From: Microbacteriaceae bacterium PS02068
GTDB lineage: Bacteria; Actinomycetota; Actinomycetes; Actinomycetales; Microbacteriaceae
Length of the DNA: 64,000 nucleotides
Direction of reading: 5' to 3'
Assembly (NCBI GenBank): GCA_029959325.1
Contig: JASCPF010000001.1
Coordinates: forward strand, 62,001-126,000
Shown: positions 9,747 through 23,472 of the stretch, piece by piece
Layout: each line of letters opens with the position of its first letter
How positions within the stretch are numbered: the stretch's first letter is position 1
Program-made: the position numbers and the translations under genes
Notes under the pieces: generated by a model
The model's input: only the letters and a program-made list of their open reading frames with translations
What the model was told of the DNA's origin: nothing
Databases searched by the model: none

Positions 9747-11453
9747 ATGACGACGTACGACCCGCCGCGCCCCTGGACCGCCAGCTACGCCGAAGGGGTC
9801 CCCGAGGATCTGGCGCCCGTCAGCGGCGACCTGCTCGACATCGTCGAGGCATCCGCGCGCGACTATCCCGACGCACCCGCGCTGCAATTCTTCGGCCGCA
9901 CGACGTCGTACCGCGAGTTGATGGATGCCATCGCACACGCCGCGGCGGCGTTGCACACCCTGGGCGTCCGCAAGGGCGACCCGGTGGCCATCGTGCTGCC
10001 CAACTGCCCGCAGCACATCGTCGCGTTCTACGCGATCCTGCGCCTGGGCGCCGTCGCCGTCGAGCACAACCCGCTGTACACGCCACGGGAACTGCGCAAG
10101 CAGTTCGAAGACCACGGCGCCAAGACGGCGATCGTCTGGAGCAAGGTCGTCGCCACCGTGCAGGAGTTCCCCGCCGACCTCGCGGTGACGAACCTGATCA
10201 GCGTCGATGTGACGCGCGCCATGCCCGCGTCACTGCGATTCGCGCTGCGGCTGCCGATCGCCAAGGCCCGCGAATCGCGTGCCGCCCTCACCGAGAAGAC
10301 CACGGGCGCCGTCCCGTGGGAGAAGCTGCTGCGGGTACCTGCGCTGCCGGCATCCTTCCCCAAGCCCGATACCGACGACCTCGCCATCATCCAATACACG
10401 AGCGGCACGACCGGCACGCCGAAGGGTGCGATGCTCACACATCGCAACCTGCTCTCAAACGCCCGGCAGGCGCAGGCGTGGACCCCGTCGATCGTCCGCG
10501 GCAACGGCTGCGTCGTCTACGCCGTGCTGCCGATGTTCCACGCGTACGGCCTCACCCTGTGCCTGACGTTCGCGATGTCGATGGGCGCGCGGCTCGTGCT
10601 GTTCCCGCGTTTCGAGCCCGCGATGGTGCTTGAGGTGACGAAGAAGCACCCCGCGACCTTCCTGCCGCTTGTGCCGCCGATCGCCGACCGGCTGCTCAAG
10701 GCGGCGAACGCCGAGGGCGTGTCGCTCGCCGGCACCGAGGTGGCGATTTCGGGCGCCATGGCACTGCCGCACGAGCTCGTCGTGCCGTTCGAGAAGGCGA
10801 CCGGCGGGTTCCTCGTCGAGGGATACGGTCTGTCCGAGTGCTCGCCGGTGCTCATGGCGAACCCGCTCGCGAGCAACCGCAAGCCGGGCACCGTGGGTCT
10901 GCCGTTGCCGGGCACCGAGTGCCGCGTCGTCGACCCCGACGAGCCCACGAAAGACGTGCCCGCGGGCGAGCGCGGCGAGCTCGTGGTGCGCGGGCCGCAG
11001 GTCTTCCAGGGCTACTACGGCAAGCCTGAAGCAACCGAAGAGGTGTTCGCCGACGGCTGGTTCCGCACCGGCGACATCGTCCAGATCGATGCGGAAGGCT
11101 TCGTGCGGATCGTCGACCGCATCAAGGAGCTCATCATCACGGGCGGGTTCAACGTGGCGCCCACCGAGGTCGAGAACGCACTCCGCCAGCATCCGCACGT
11201 CGTCGATGCCGCGGTCGTGGGGTTGCCCAGCGAGCACTCCGGCGAAGAGGTCGTCGCGGCCGTCGTCGTCGACCCGGCGGCCACAGACGTCGACATCGAA
11301 TCGATCCGCGAGTTCGCCCGGGGCATCCTCACGCCCTATAAGGTGCCCCGCCGCATCTTCGTCGTCGACGAGCTGCCGAAGTCGCTGATCGGCAAGGTGC
11401 TGCGCCGTCAGGTGCGCGAGTCGCTGCTGAACCTCACGCAACCCGGCGCCTGA
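9747..11453 (+). CDS. Long-chain fatty acid--CoA ligase (AMP-binding)
   Basis: ANL-superfamily adenylating enzyme of 568 residues that activates a carboxylic acid as acyl-AMP and then acyl-CoA. Motifs: YTSGTTGTPKG (P-loop, about residue 215), GYGLSE (A5), GWFRTGD (A7), DRIKELIITGGFNV (hinge) and a C-terminal PKSLIGKVLRR with the catalytic Lys (A10). FadD-like fatty acid activation is the best guess; chain length is open. It converges on ligA, leaving only 15 bases between the stops. Confidence 0.92.
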   Translation: MTTYDPPRPWTASYAEGVPEDLAPVSGDLLDIVEASARDYPDAPALQFFGRTTSYRELMDAIAHAAAALHTLGVRKGDPVAIVLPNCPQHIVAFYAILRLGAVAVEHNPLYTPRELRKQFEDHGAKTAIVWSKVVATVQEFPADLAVTNLISVDVTRAMPASLRFALRLPIAKARESRAALTEKTTGAVPWEKLLRVPALPASFPKPDTDDLAIIQYTSGTTGTPKGAMLTHRNLLSNARQAQAWTPSIVRGNGCVVYAVLPMFHAYGLTLCLTFAMSMGARLVLFPRFEPAMVLEVTKKHPATFLPLVPPIADRLLKAANAEGVSLAGTEVAISGAMALPHELVVPFEKATGGFLVEGYGLSECSPVLMANPLASNRKPGTVGLPLPGTECRVVDPDEPTKDVPAGERGELVVRGPQVFQGYYGKPEATEEVFADGWFRTGDIVQIDAEGFVRIVDRIKELIITGGFNVAPTEVENALRQHPHVVDAAVVGLPSEHSGEEVVAAVVVDPAATDVDIESIREFARGILTPYKVPRRIFVVDELPKSLIGKVLRRQVRESLLNLTQPGA

Positions 11454-11468
11454 TCGGGTTCGCCCGGA

Positions 11469-14950
<3,482 letters not shown>

Positions 14951-14959
14951 GATCCCAGT

Positions 14960-16132
14960 CTACGAGCGCGCCGCTGAGCGAGATCCGGATGCCCGCGCGT
15001 AGGCATCCGGCAGCACGGCCAGCACCGCATCGACATCGGCCGACTCCGAGGTGCGGCCGAGGGTGAACCGCAGCACCGAGCGTGCGGCCCGCTCATCGCG
15101 CCCGAGCGCCATCACGACATGCGACGGCTCGGCGACGCCGGCCTGGCACGCCGAGCCCGTCGACACCGAGATCCCCGCCTGATCGAGCAGGAACAGCAGC
15201 GACTCGCCCGCCGCTCCCGGGAAGAGCGCGTGCACGTTGCCCGGCACCCGTTCAAGCGGGTCGCCCAGGATCTCCGCCTGCGGCACCGTGGCGACGATCC
15301 CCGCCGCGAGACGGTTCGCCAACGCCTCCAGCCGAGCCCGCTCGGCATCCAGCTCCGCCGTCGCCTCGACCAGCGCGGCGGCCAGCGCGGCCGCCCCGGC
15401 GACATCCGGGGTGCCCGAGCGCAGACCGCGCTGCTGCCCGCCGCCGTGCAGCACGGGGGTCAGCGCGGCGTGCCGCGACACGACGAGTGCCCCGATCCCG
15501 ACGGGTGCGCCGAACTTGTGGCCCGACAGGCTCAGTGCGACGAGGCCAGCGCTGCCCGTCGCTCCACCGCGCCAGGCCGCGAACGAGACGGGCAGATGGC
15601 CGACGGCGCCGACGGCGTCGAGATGAAGCGGGATGGATGCCTCGGCTGCCGCCGCGGCCAATGCCGGGGCATCCTGCACCGTCCCGACCTCGTTGTTGAC
15701 GACCAGCGCGGTCGCCAGCGCGACACCGGGCAGCATGCGTGCGAACTCGAGAGGATCGATCCGACCCTGCCCGTCGAGGAGGACGTGCGCGACATCGGCG
15801 CCCTGCGTCTGCAGCCACCCGACCGCGTCGAGTGTCGCATGGTGCTCGCCGTCGGGCAGCACGATGGTGTCGGCGCCGCTGCGGCGCGACCACCACAGCC
15901 CCTTCACCGCCAGATTGATCGATTCACTGCCGCCGCTCGTGAAGACGACCTCGATGCTCTCGCAGCCCAGCAGCGCGGCCACCTGCTCGCGCGACTCTTC
16001 CAGCAGGCGCCGTGCAGCCTGCCCCGATCCGTGCACCGACGAGGCGTTTCCGACGATGAGGGATGCCTCGACCCAGGCGTCGCGCGCGACGCTTCGCAGC
16101 GGCGACGAAGCCGCGTGATCGAGATAGCTCAT
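14960..16132 (-). CDS. Cysteine desulfurase, NifS/IscS type
   Basis: PLP enzyme taking sulfur from cysteine. The 390-residue protein starts MSYLDHAAS at ATG 16132, has the PLP Lys in SLSGHKFGAPVGIGAL, the substrate-binding HHATLD and NNEVGT segments and the active-site Cys loop STGSACQAG. The following mnmA gene suggests its main role is tRNA thiolation; Fe-S assembly is also possible. It is divergent from glgX with 21 bases between the starts, so the promoters must overlap the coding ends. Confidence 0.94.
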   Translation of the reverse strand: MSYLDHAASSPLRSVARDAWVEASLIVGNASSVHGSGQAARRLLEESREQVAALLGCESIEVVFTSGGSESINLAVKGLWWSRRSGADTIVLPDGEHHATLDAVGWLQTQGADVAHVLLDGQGRIDPLEFARMLPGVALATALVVNNEVGTVQDAPALAAAAAEASIPLHLDAVGAVGHLPVSFAAWRGGATGSAGLVALSLSGHKFGAPVGIGALVVSRHAALTPVLHGGGQQRGLRSGTPDVAGAAALAAALVEATAELDAERARLEALANRLAAGIVATVPQAEILGDPLERVPGNVHALFPGAAGESLLFLLDQAGISVSTGSACQAGVAEPSHVVMALGRDERAARSVLRFTLGRTSESADVDAVLAVLPDAYARASGSRSAARS

Positions 16133-16153
16133 GGCCTTACTACTGTAGATCGC

Positions 16154-18241
16154 ATGGCCAGCCCGAAGCCGCCCACATCCGTCCCCCCGACCGCCGCCTT
16201 CCTCGGCCCTGACTACGACCGTCTCGGCGTGAGAGTGGGCCCTGACGGCGGCACGCTGCGCGTGTGGTCCGACGCCGCCTCGAGCGTCGAACTCGTCGTG
16301 GTCGACGCGACCGATCTCGACTGGATCACGGCGGCGATCCCGCTGACGCCGGTCGGCGGCGACATCTGGGAGGTGACTACTCACGAGTTGAAGGTGGGGT
16401 CTCGCTACGCGCTGCGGGTCGATGGTCCCTCATCGCCGCGCAACACCTTCAACAAGGAGACGCTGCTCATCGACCCGTATGCGCGCGGGCTCGTGCCGGT
16501 GCGCCGTGGCGAGTGGCGGTGCGTCGTCGTCGACGGCGCCTACGACTGGGCCGGTGCAGAGCGCCCGGGGGTCCCCCTCGATCGCACCGTGATCTACGAA
16601 GCGCACGTGAAAGGGCTCACGAAGCGGCATCCCGGCGTACCCCCGGCCCTGCACGGCACCTACGCCGGGCTCGGGCACCCCGCGATGATCGCGCACCTGA
16701 CCGAGCTCGGGGTGACCGCCGTCGAGCTGCTGCCGATCCACGCGTTCGAGACCGAGCCGCGTCTGCTGCAGAACGGCCTCACCAACTACTGGGGGTACAA
16801 CACCCTCAACTTCTTCACTCCGCATGACCCCTACGCGACTGCCGAAGCGGTCGCGGCGGGCCCCGACGCCGTGCTGCGCGAGGTCAAGGACATGGTGCGC
16901 GCGCTGCACGCGGCCGGCATCGAGGTGCTGCTGGACGTCGTGTACAACCACACCGCCGAGCTCGAGCTCGGCGCTCCGCGATCGAGCTTCCGTGGCATCG
17001 ACAACGCCGGCTACTACCGGCAACAGGATGATGGCGCGTACATCGACGTGACGGGATGCGGCAACTCGATCAACACATCGACGGATGCCGCGGCACGCCT
17101 TGTCATCGACTCGCTGCGCTACTGGGCGAACGAGATCCAGATCGATGGATTCCGCTTCGACCTCGCCGCGACCCTCGGCCGCGACGCACGGCACGAGTTC
17201 TCGTCAGATCACCCGCTGCTGCGCGCGATCGTCGACGACCCCGAGCTCGCGAACCTCAAGATGATCGCCGAGCCGTGGGACGTCGGCATGGGCGGCTGGC
17301 AGACCGGCAACTTCGGAACGGGCTGGAGCGAGTGGAACGACCGCTATCGCGATCGCGTGCGCAACTTCTGGCTGAGCGACGTCGACTACGCCCGCCGTGC
17401 GTCGACGTCACCGGCCGGAGTCGGCGGCTTCGCCACACGCCTGGCCGGTTCTTCGAATACCTTCAGCGACGAACGCGGGCCCCTCGCGAGCATCAACTTC
17501 GTGACGGCGCACGACGGGTTCACCCTGCGCGATCTGGTGTCGTACGACGTCAAACACAACATGGGCAATGGCGAACAGAACCGCGACGGCGCCGATACGA
17601 ACCGCTCGTTCAACCACGGCGCCGAGGGCAGCACCGATGACCCCGGCATCCTGCACACGCGGCGCAAGGCCATGCGCAACCTCCTCGGGACACTGCTGCT
17701 GTCGGCCGGTGTGCCCATGATGACCGCCGGCGACGAGTTCGGTCGCACGCAGCGGGGAAACAACAATCCTTACTGCCACGACTCACCGCTCACGTGGCTC
17801 GACTGGCATCATGCGCCCTGGCAGGACGACCTGCTCGCGCACGCCCGGCGCCTGATCCAGCTGCGTCAAGAGAATCCGGCACTGCGGCCGCGGCGTTTCG
17901 CCCACGCGAGCGATGTCGTGCCCAACTCGTCGGTCATCGACTGGTACGACGAACACGGCGAGACGATGTCGCACGAGCGGTGGTCCGACCCGTCGCACCG
18001 CACGCTGCAGTACGACGCAGCCTCCACTCCTCAGGAGGAGGATCCGAATCGCATCCTGCTCGTCGTGCACGGCAACGAGCGCCCGATCGACGTGACGCTG
18101 CCCCGCATCGACGGGATCACGCGATTCACGTCACTGTGGTCGAGCGTTCCGGAACGCCCAGACCGCGACGAGGTCGTCTACGCGCCCGGCGACACCATCG
18201 CCTTGCCCGGAACGGCACTCCATCTCTTCCGCATGGAGTGA
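16154..18241 (+). CDS. glgX: Glycogen debranching enzyme
   Basis: Hydrolyses alpha-1,6 branches of glycogen. The 695-residue GH13 protein has an N-terminal CBM48-type beta domain, then catalytic motifs DVVYNHTAE (region I), DGFRFDLAATLGRD (region II, nucleophile Asp) and IAEPWDVG (region III, acid Glu), and VTAHDGFTL (region IV). The start is ATG 16154 (MASPKPP). It heads the glgX-glgE-glgB cluster. Confidence 0.95.
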   Translation: MASPKPPTSVPPTAAFLGPDYDRLGVRVGPDGGTLRVWSDAASSVELVVVDATDLDWITAAIPLTPVGGDIWEVTTHELKVGSRYALRVDGPSSPRNTFNKETLLIDPYARGLVPVRRGEWRCVVVDGAYDWAGAERPGVPLDRTVIYEAHVKGLTKRHPGVPPALHGTYAGLGHPAMIAHLTELGVTAVELLPIHAFETEPRLLQNGLTNYWGYNTLNFFTPHDPYATAEAVAAGPDAVLREVKDMVRALHAAGIEVLLDVVYNHTAELELGAPRSSFRGIDNAGYYRQQDDGAYIDVTGCGNSINTSTDAAARLVIDSLRYWANEIQIDGFRFDLAATLGRDARHEFSSDHPLLRAIVDDPELANLKMIAEPWDVGMGGWQTGNFGTGWSEWNDRYRDRVRNFWLSDVDYARRASTSPAGVGGFATRLAGSSNTFSDERGPLASINFVTAHDGFTLRDLVSYDVKHNMGNGEQNRDGADTNRSFNHGAEGSTDDPGILHTRRKAMRNLLGTLLLSAGVPMMTAGDEFGRTQRGNNNPYCHDSPLTWLDWHHAPWQDDLLAHARRLIQLRQENPALRPRRFAHASDVVPNSSVIDWYDEHGETMSHERWSDPSHRTLQYDAASTPQEEDPNRILLVVHGNERPIDVTLPRIDGITRFTSLWSSVPERPDRDEVVYAPGDTIALPGTALHLFRME

Positions 18242-18281
18242 GAAGGTACCGCCGAAGCCTCCCCCGAGGTAGGTTCGAGAC

Positions 18282-20381
18282 GTGGCCACAATGACGCGCT
18301 CCTCCGACATCCGACCGGCCTCCGCGCCCGCTGTGCGCAGCACCTCACCGATTCCGATCCGGCCGGCGATGCCGCCTCAGACCAGCGCCGACACACGCAC
18401 CGGCCGCATCCCGATGGCGTTGCCCCGCCCGCGCGTCGCTGATTCGCGATTCCGGCCTTCCGCCTTCTCGGGTGAGGCCGTGCCCTTCGAGGTCACCGCA
18501 TTCCGCGAGGGGCATGACATCATCGGCGTGCACGTGCGGCTGACCTCGCCCTCGGGCGACGTTTCGCTGCACGCGCTGAACGCGCTCCACGACGGCTTCG
18601 ACCGGTGGCGGACGACCATCTCCCCGATCGAAGAAGGGGTGTGGACGTTCCGCTTCGAGGCCTTCGGCGACGACTTCGCGACGTGGGAGCACGCCGCGGA
18701 GCTCAAGATCGCCGCGGGCGTGGACAGCGCCCTGATGCGCGAGATCGGCGCCAGATTGTTCGATGCCGCCGGCCGGGAGAAGGATCGCAGCGCGCCCCAG
18801 CGACGCATGCTCGCCGAGGCATCCGCAACACTCCGCTCTGCCGATGTCTCCGACGATGACGCTCTCGTGGTCGTGCGCGATCCCGCCATCGCCGCGTTCT
18901 TCCACGAGCGCCCGGTGCAGTCGCTGCTGACCATCGGCCCTGACCACGAGCTTCTCGTCGAGCGCGAGCGGGCCGGCGTCGGCGCCTGGTACGAGTTCTT
19001 CCCGCGGTCCGAGGGGGCGCGCAGACTGAAGGACGGCACCGTCAAGAGCGGCACCTTCCGCACGGCGACGAAGCGGCTGCCGGCGGTCGCGGCGATGGGC
19101 TTCGACGTGCTCTATCTGCCGCCGATCCACCCGATCGGTGAGGTGAACCGCAAGGGCCCCAACAACACGCTGACGACGAAAGCCGGCGACCCGGGGTCTC
19201 CCTGGGCGATCGGCTCCGCCGCGGGCGGGCATGACGCCGTGCATCCGGATCTCGGTACCCTGGCCGACTTCCGGGCGTTCGTCCGTGCGGCGCGGGCCGA
19301 GGGCCTCGAGGTCGCACTCGACTTCGCGCTGCAGGCCGCGCCCGATCACCCCTGGGTCGCAGAGCACCCGGAGTGGTTCACGACCCTGCCGGACGGGTCG
19401 ATCGCTTTCGCCGAGAATCCGCCCAAGAAGTACCAGGACATCTATCCGGTCAATTTCGACAACGACCCCGAAGGCATCCGCGCCGAGGCGCTGAGGATCG
19501 TGCGGCACTGGATCGCGCAGGGCGTGAAGATCTTCCGCGTCGACAATCCGCACACGAAGCCGTTGCAGTTCTGGGAATGGCTCATCGCCACGGTGAACGC
19601 CGAGCACCCCGACGTCGTCTTCCTCGCCGAAGCCTTCACCCGGCCCGCTCCCCTGCTGGGACTCGCGCAGGCGGGCTTCCAGCAGAGCTACTCGTATTTC
19701 ACGTGGCGCAACACGAAGGTCGAACTCGAGGAGTTCCTGGCGTGGATCTCTGACGAGACGGCGGATGTCATGCGCCCGAACCTGTTCGTGAACACGCCCG
19801 ACATCCTCACCGAGTACCTCCAGTACGGCGGGCGTCCGGCCTACAAGATCCGCGCGGCACTCGCGGCCACAGGCGGCGCCTCGTACGGCGTGTACGCGGG
19901 GTACGAGCTGATCGAGAACGTCGCCCGACCCGGGTCGGAAGAGAACATCGACAACGAGAAGTACGAGTACAAGTTCCGCGATTGGGCGGCGGCGGATGCC
20001 GCGGGCACCACGATTGCGCCGTACCTCACTCGCCTCAACGAGATCCGCCGTGCGCACCCGGCGCTCCGGCAGCTGCGGGGACTCACCCTGCACTGGAGCG
20101 ACGACAGCGCGATCCTCGTGTTCAGCAAGCACATCGACGGCGCCCTGACCGCATCGGGACGCCCCGACACGATCCTCGTCGTCGCGAACGTCGACCCGCA
20201 CTCGACACGGCAGACCACCATCCACCTCGATTCGACCGTGTGGGGCGTGCCGCGCGGGCACGACTTCGACGTCGAAGACCTGATCACGGGCGCGACCTGG
20301 ACCTGGAATCAGGATGCCTTCGTCCGGCTCGACGCGTTCCAAGAGCCCGTTCACATCCTGCACGTCAAGGAGACCCCATGA
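18282..20381 (+). CDS. glgE: Alpha-1,4-glucan:maltose-1-phosphate maltosyltransferase
   Basis: GlgE transfers maltose from maltose-1-phosphate to linear alpha-glucan. The 699-residue protein starts at GTG 18282 with about 55 low-complexity residues, then an N-terminal DUF3416-type domain and a GH13_3 catalytic domain: YLPPIHPIGEVNRKG, ALDFALQAAPDHPW, FRVDNPHTKP (nucleophile Asp) and VVFLAEAFTRP (Glu). This GH13_3 form is an actinobacterial signature. The stop overlaps the glgB start (ATGA). Confidence 0.96.
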   Translation: MATMTRSSDIRPASAPAVRSTSPIPIRPAMPPQTSADTRTGRIPMALPRPRVADSRFRPSAFSGEAVPFEVTAFREGHDIIGVHVRLTSPSGDVSLHALNALHDGFDRWRTTISPIEEGVWTFRFEAFGDDFATWEHAAELKIAAGVDSALMREIGARLFDAAGREKDRSAPQRRMLAEASATLRSADVSDDDALVVVRDPAIAAFFHERPVQSLLTIGPDHELLVERERAGVGAWYEFFPRSEGARRLKDGTVKSGTFRTATKRLPAVAAMGFDVLYLPPIHPIGEVNRKGPNNTLTTKAGDPGSPWAIGSAAGGHDAVHPDLGTLADFRAFVRAARAEGLEVALDFALQAAPDHPWVAEHPEWFTTLPDGSIAFAENPPKKYQDIYPVNFDNDPEGIRAEALRIVRHWIAQGVKIFRVDNPHTKPLQFWEWLIATVNAEHPDVVFLAEAFTRPAPLLGLAQAGFQQSYSYFTWRNTKVELEEFLAWISDETADVMRPNLFVNTPDILTEYLQYGGRPAYKIRAALAATGGASYGVYAGYELIENVARPGSEENIDNEKYEYKFRDWAAADAAGTTIAPYLTRLNEIRRAHPALRQLRGLTLHWSDDSAILVFSKHIDGALTASGRPDTILVVANVDPHSTRQTTIHLDSTVWGVPRGHDFDVEDLITGATWTWNQDAFVRLDAFQEPVHILHVKETP

Positions 20382-22516
20382 GCACCGTTCCCGACCACAT
20401 CCTCGACAGCGTCGCGGCCGGTTCCTACCACGCGCCACACGATGTGCTCGGCGTGCACGGCGAGGCCGACGGCACCTGGGTGATCCGCGCGCGGCGGCCG
20501 ATGGCATCCACCGTCACCGCGGTCACCGATACGGGCGCCGAGATCCCGCTCACGCACGAGCGCGGCGGCGTATGGGAAGGCGTCGCGATCGTGCGACCGG
20601 ATGCCTACGAGATCGTCGCGACGTACGACGGCGCTCCCGACTTCCGCAGCGACGACCCGTACCGGCACCTGCCCACGCTCGGCGAGGTCGACCAGCACCT
20701 GATCCGTGAGGGGCGTCACGAAGAGCTCTGGAACGTTCTCGGCGCGCACGTGCGGCACTACTCCGGCGTCGCCGGGGTCTCGTTCGCAGTCTGGGCACCC
20801 AATGCCCGCGCGGTGCGCGTGATGGGCGATTTCAACAGCTGGGACGGCTCGGCCCACGCGATGCGCACGCTCGGCTCGTCCGGCGTCTGGGAGCTGTTCA
20901 TTCCGGGCCTGCACGCGGGCACCTCGTACAAATACGAGATCCTCACGAAGCACGGCGATTGGATCCAGAAGGCCGACCCGATGGCGCAATGGGCCGAGGT
21001 CCCGCCCGCCACGGCATCCGTCGTCACGGAGTCGACCTATGAGTGGGGCGACGACGAGTGGATCACCCAGCGCGGCCAGCAGTCCCCGGTCGACAAGCCG
21101 ATGTCCACCTACGAGCTGCACCTCGGTTCGTGGCGGCCCGGCCTCGGCTATCGTGACGCGGCCGACCAGCTGGTCGACTACCTCACCGAGATCGGCTACA
21201 CCCACGTCGAGTTCCTGCCGCTCTCCGAACACCCCTTCGGCGGCTCGTGGGGGTATCAGGTGTCGGGCTACTACGCGCCCACCAGCCGGTTCGGCACGCC
21301 CGATGACCTCCGCTACCTCATCGACCGCCTGCACCAGGCCGGCTTCGGCGTGATCATGGACTGGGTCCCCGGACATTTCCCGAAGGATGCCTTCGCGCTT
21401 GCGCGCTTCGACGGCGAGGCCCTCTACGAGCATCCCGATCCGCGCCGCGGCGAGCACAAGGACTGGGGCACGCTGATCTTCGACTACGGCCGAAACGAGG
21501 TGCGCAACTTCCTCGTCGCCAACGCGCTGTACTGGTTCGAGGAGTTCCACGTCGACGGTCTGCGCGTCGACGCCGTCGCGTCGATGCTCTACCTCGACTA
21601 CTCGCGCGAAGACGGCGAATGGGAGCCCAACATCTACGGCGGCCGCGAGAACCTCGAGGCCATCCGCTTCCTGCAGGAGGTCAACGCCACCGCCTACAAG
21701 CGGTACCCGGGCATCGCGATGATCGCCGAAGAGTCCACGAGCTACCCGGGCGTGACAGCACCGACGAGCGCGGGCGGGCTCGGTTTCGGATTCAAGTGGA
21801 ACATGGGGTGGATGAACGACTCGCTCGAGTACATCAAGCGCGACCCGATGTACCGTTCGCACCACGAGGGCGAGCTGTCGTTCTCGTTCGTGTACGCGTT
21901 CAGCGAGCACTTCATCCTGCCGATCAGCCACGACGAGGTCGTGCACGGCAAAGGCGCCCTGATCGCGCGCATGCCCGGCGACCACTGGCAGAAGCTCGCG
22001 AACGTTCGGGCGTTCCTGGCATACATGTGGGGGCACCCCGGCAAGCAGCTGCTGTTCATGGGGCAGGACTTCGGGCAGCTCTCGGAATGGTCCGAGGGAC
22101 GCGCGCTCGACTGGTGGATTCTCGACCAGCCGCCGCACCGTCAGCTGCTGGACTTCGTCGCTGCCCTCAACCGCGTCTACAAGGAGCAGGCGCCGCTGTG
22201 GTCGCGCGACAGCGACGGCAGTGCGTTCCGACGCCTCGGTGCGCCGCACTGGAACACGAATGTCATCGCGTTCTCACGCGTCGACCACCACGGCAACGCC
22301 GTCGTGATCGTGTGCAACTTCTCCGGTGAGCCGATCAACGACTATCCCCTGGAACTGCCCGAACGAGGCGAGTGGAAAGAGCTGCTCAACTCCGACGCGC
22401 AGCAGTACGGGGGGTCGGGCGTCGGCAACTTCGGCAGCGTGTATGCCGACGACAACGGGATCGCGACCATGGTGCTGCCGCCCCTCGGGGTGCTGTGGCT
22501 GGGCCACAGCGCCTGA
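20378..22516 (+). CDS. glgB: 1,4-alpha-glucan branching enzyme
   Basis: Introduces alpha-1,6 branches into the polymer made by GlgE. The 712-residue protein has an N1 domain, a CBM48 (FAVWAPNARAVRVMGDFN) and the GH13 catalytic core: HVEFLPLSEHPF, DWVPGHFP, GLRVDAVASMLYLDY (nucleophile Asp), IAEEST (Glu) and LPISHDEVVHGK. Coupled to glgE by a 4-base overlap. With glgX and glgE it forms an alpha-glucan production and trimming unit. Confidence 0.97.
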   Translation: MSTVPDHILDSVAAGSYHAPHDVLGVHGEADGTWVIRARRPMASTVTAVTDTGAEIPLTHERGGVWEGVAIVRPDAYEIVATYDGAPDFRSDDPYRHLPTLGEVDQHLIREGRHEELWNVLGAHVRHYSGVAGVSFAVWAPNARAVRVMGDFNSWDGSAHAMRTLGSSGVWELFIPGLHAGTSYKYEILTKHGDWIQKADPMAQWAEVPPATASVVTESTYEWGDDEWITQRGQQSPVDKPMSTYELHLGSWRPGLGYRDAADQLVDYLTEIGYTHVEFLPLSEHPFGGSWGYQVSGYYAPTSRFGTPDDLRYLIDRLHQAGFGVIMDWVPGHFPKDAFALARFDGEALYEHPDPRRGEHKDWGTLIFDYGRNEVRNFLVANALYWFEEFHVDGLRVDAVASMLYLDYSREDGEWEPNIYGGRENLEAIRFLQEVNATAYKRYPGIAMIAEESTSYPGVTAPTSAGGLGFGFKWNMGWMNDSLEYIKRDPMYRSHHEGELSFSFVYAFSEHFILPISHDEVVHGKGALIARMPGDHWQKLANVRAFLAYMWGHPGKQLLFMGQDFGQLSEWSEGRALDWWILDQPPHRQLLDFVAALNRVYKEQAPLWSRDSDGSAFRRLGAPHWNTNVIAFSRVDHHGNAVVIVCNFSGEPINDYPLELPERGEWKELLNSDAQQYGGSGVGNFGSVYADDNGIATMVLPPLGVLWLGHSA

Positions 22517-22533
22517 CCGGGGACGGACCGCAG

Positions 22534-23472
22534 TCAGAACATCAACGAGGCGAGGCGACCGCGCGCACGGATGACGCGCGCGTCGTCGTCGCCGACGAGA
22601 CCGAAGAGTTCGAGCAGACGCTCGCGCACGGGTCCGCGCTCGTCGCCCGGCAAGGCCGCGAAGAGATCGAGCAAGCGACCGAACGCGTCGTCGACGTGTC
22701 CGCCGGCGAGGTCGAGGTCGGCCACGGCGAACTGCGCCTCGGGGTCGTGCGGCGCGGCGGCGGCCGCCGCACGGGCCTCCTGCAGATCGAGGTGCTGCAC
22801 ACGGTCGAGCAGACGCACCTGTCCGAGTCCGGCGCGGGCCTGCTCGTCGCGCGGGTCTTCGACGAGGGCGGCCTCGTAGGCCGTGATGGCGCGCGCGAAG
22901 TCGCCCGCCTCGATGGCGTCGAACGCCTCCTGATGCAGGGGCGGCAGCGGCGCTTCGCCCGGCTCGGATGCCTCGGCATCCGCCTCGCCGATCGGCACGA
23001 CACCGGCGACCCCCTGCTGAGCAGCGAGCTGCAGGAGCTGCCCGAAGACCTCGCGTACCTGCTGCTCGGGGACGGCGCCCGTGAACAGCGGCACGGGCTG
23101 GCCCGCGACGAGCGCAACGACCATCGGGATCGACTGCGCGCGGAATCCCTGCGCGAGCTGCGGGTTCGCATCGACATCGACCTTCGCGAGCACGAGCCTG
23201 CCGCCGAGCTCGACGACCACCTTTTCGAGTGTCGGACTCAGCTGCTTGCACGGCTCGCACCACTCGGCCCAGAGGTCGACGACCACGGGCACCGTGCGCG
23301 ACAGTTCGAGAACCTGCCCGAACGAGGCATCCGTCGCCTCGAAGACGAGGGTTGCGCTCGGCGCGGCTCCGCCTCTCGGGGTCGCCGTCGCGGCCGGGGC
23401 AGTCGCACGGGCGCGCAGGGAAGACAGGTCGACGGCGCCGCGCAGGACGGCACCGCTTCGAAGATCGCTCAT
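22534..23472 (-). CDS. Tetratricopeptide thioredoxin-like co-chaperone (CnoX/YbbN type)
   Basis: A 312-residue protein: thioredoxin fold at about residues 45-145 with the WAEWCEPCKQL active site (CxxC present), then helical TPR-like repeats (FDAIEAGDFARAITAYEAAL and following). This layout matches YbbN/CnoX, a holdase that protects proteins during oxidative stress. The E. coli YbbN lacks the redox CxxC, so this one may be redox-active. Its start abuts the end of the upstream envelope-protein gene. Confidence 0.86.
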   Translation of the reverse strand: MSDLRSGAVLRGAVDLSSLRARATAPAATATPRGGAAPSATLVFEATDASFGQVLELSRTVPVVVDLWAEWCEPCKQLSPTLEKVVVELGGRLVLAKVDVDANPQLAQGFRAQSIPMVVALVAGQPVPLFTGAVPEQQVREVFGQLLQLAAQQGVAGVVPIGEADAEASEPGEAPLPPLHQEAFDAIEAGDFARAITAYEAALVEDPRDEQARAGLGQVRLLDRVQHLDLQEARAAAAAAPHDPEAQFAVADLDLAGGHVDDAFGRLLDLFAALPGDERGPVRERLLELFGLVGDDDARVIRARGRLASLMF

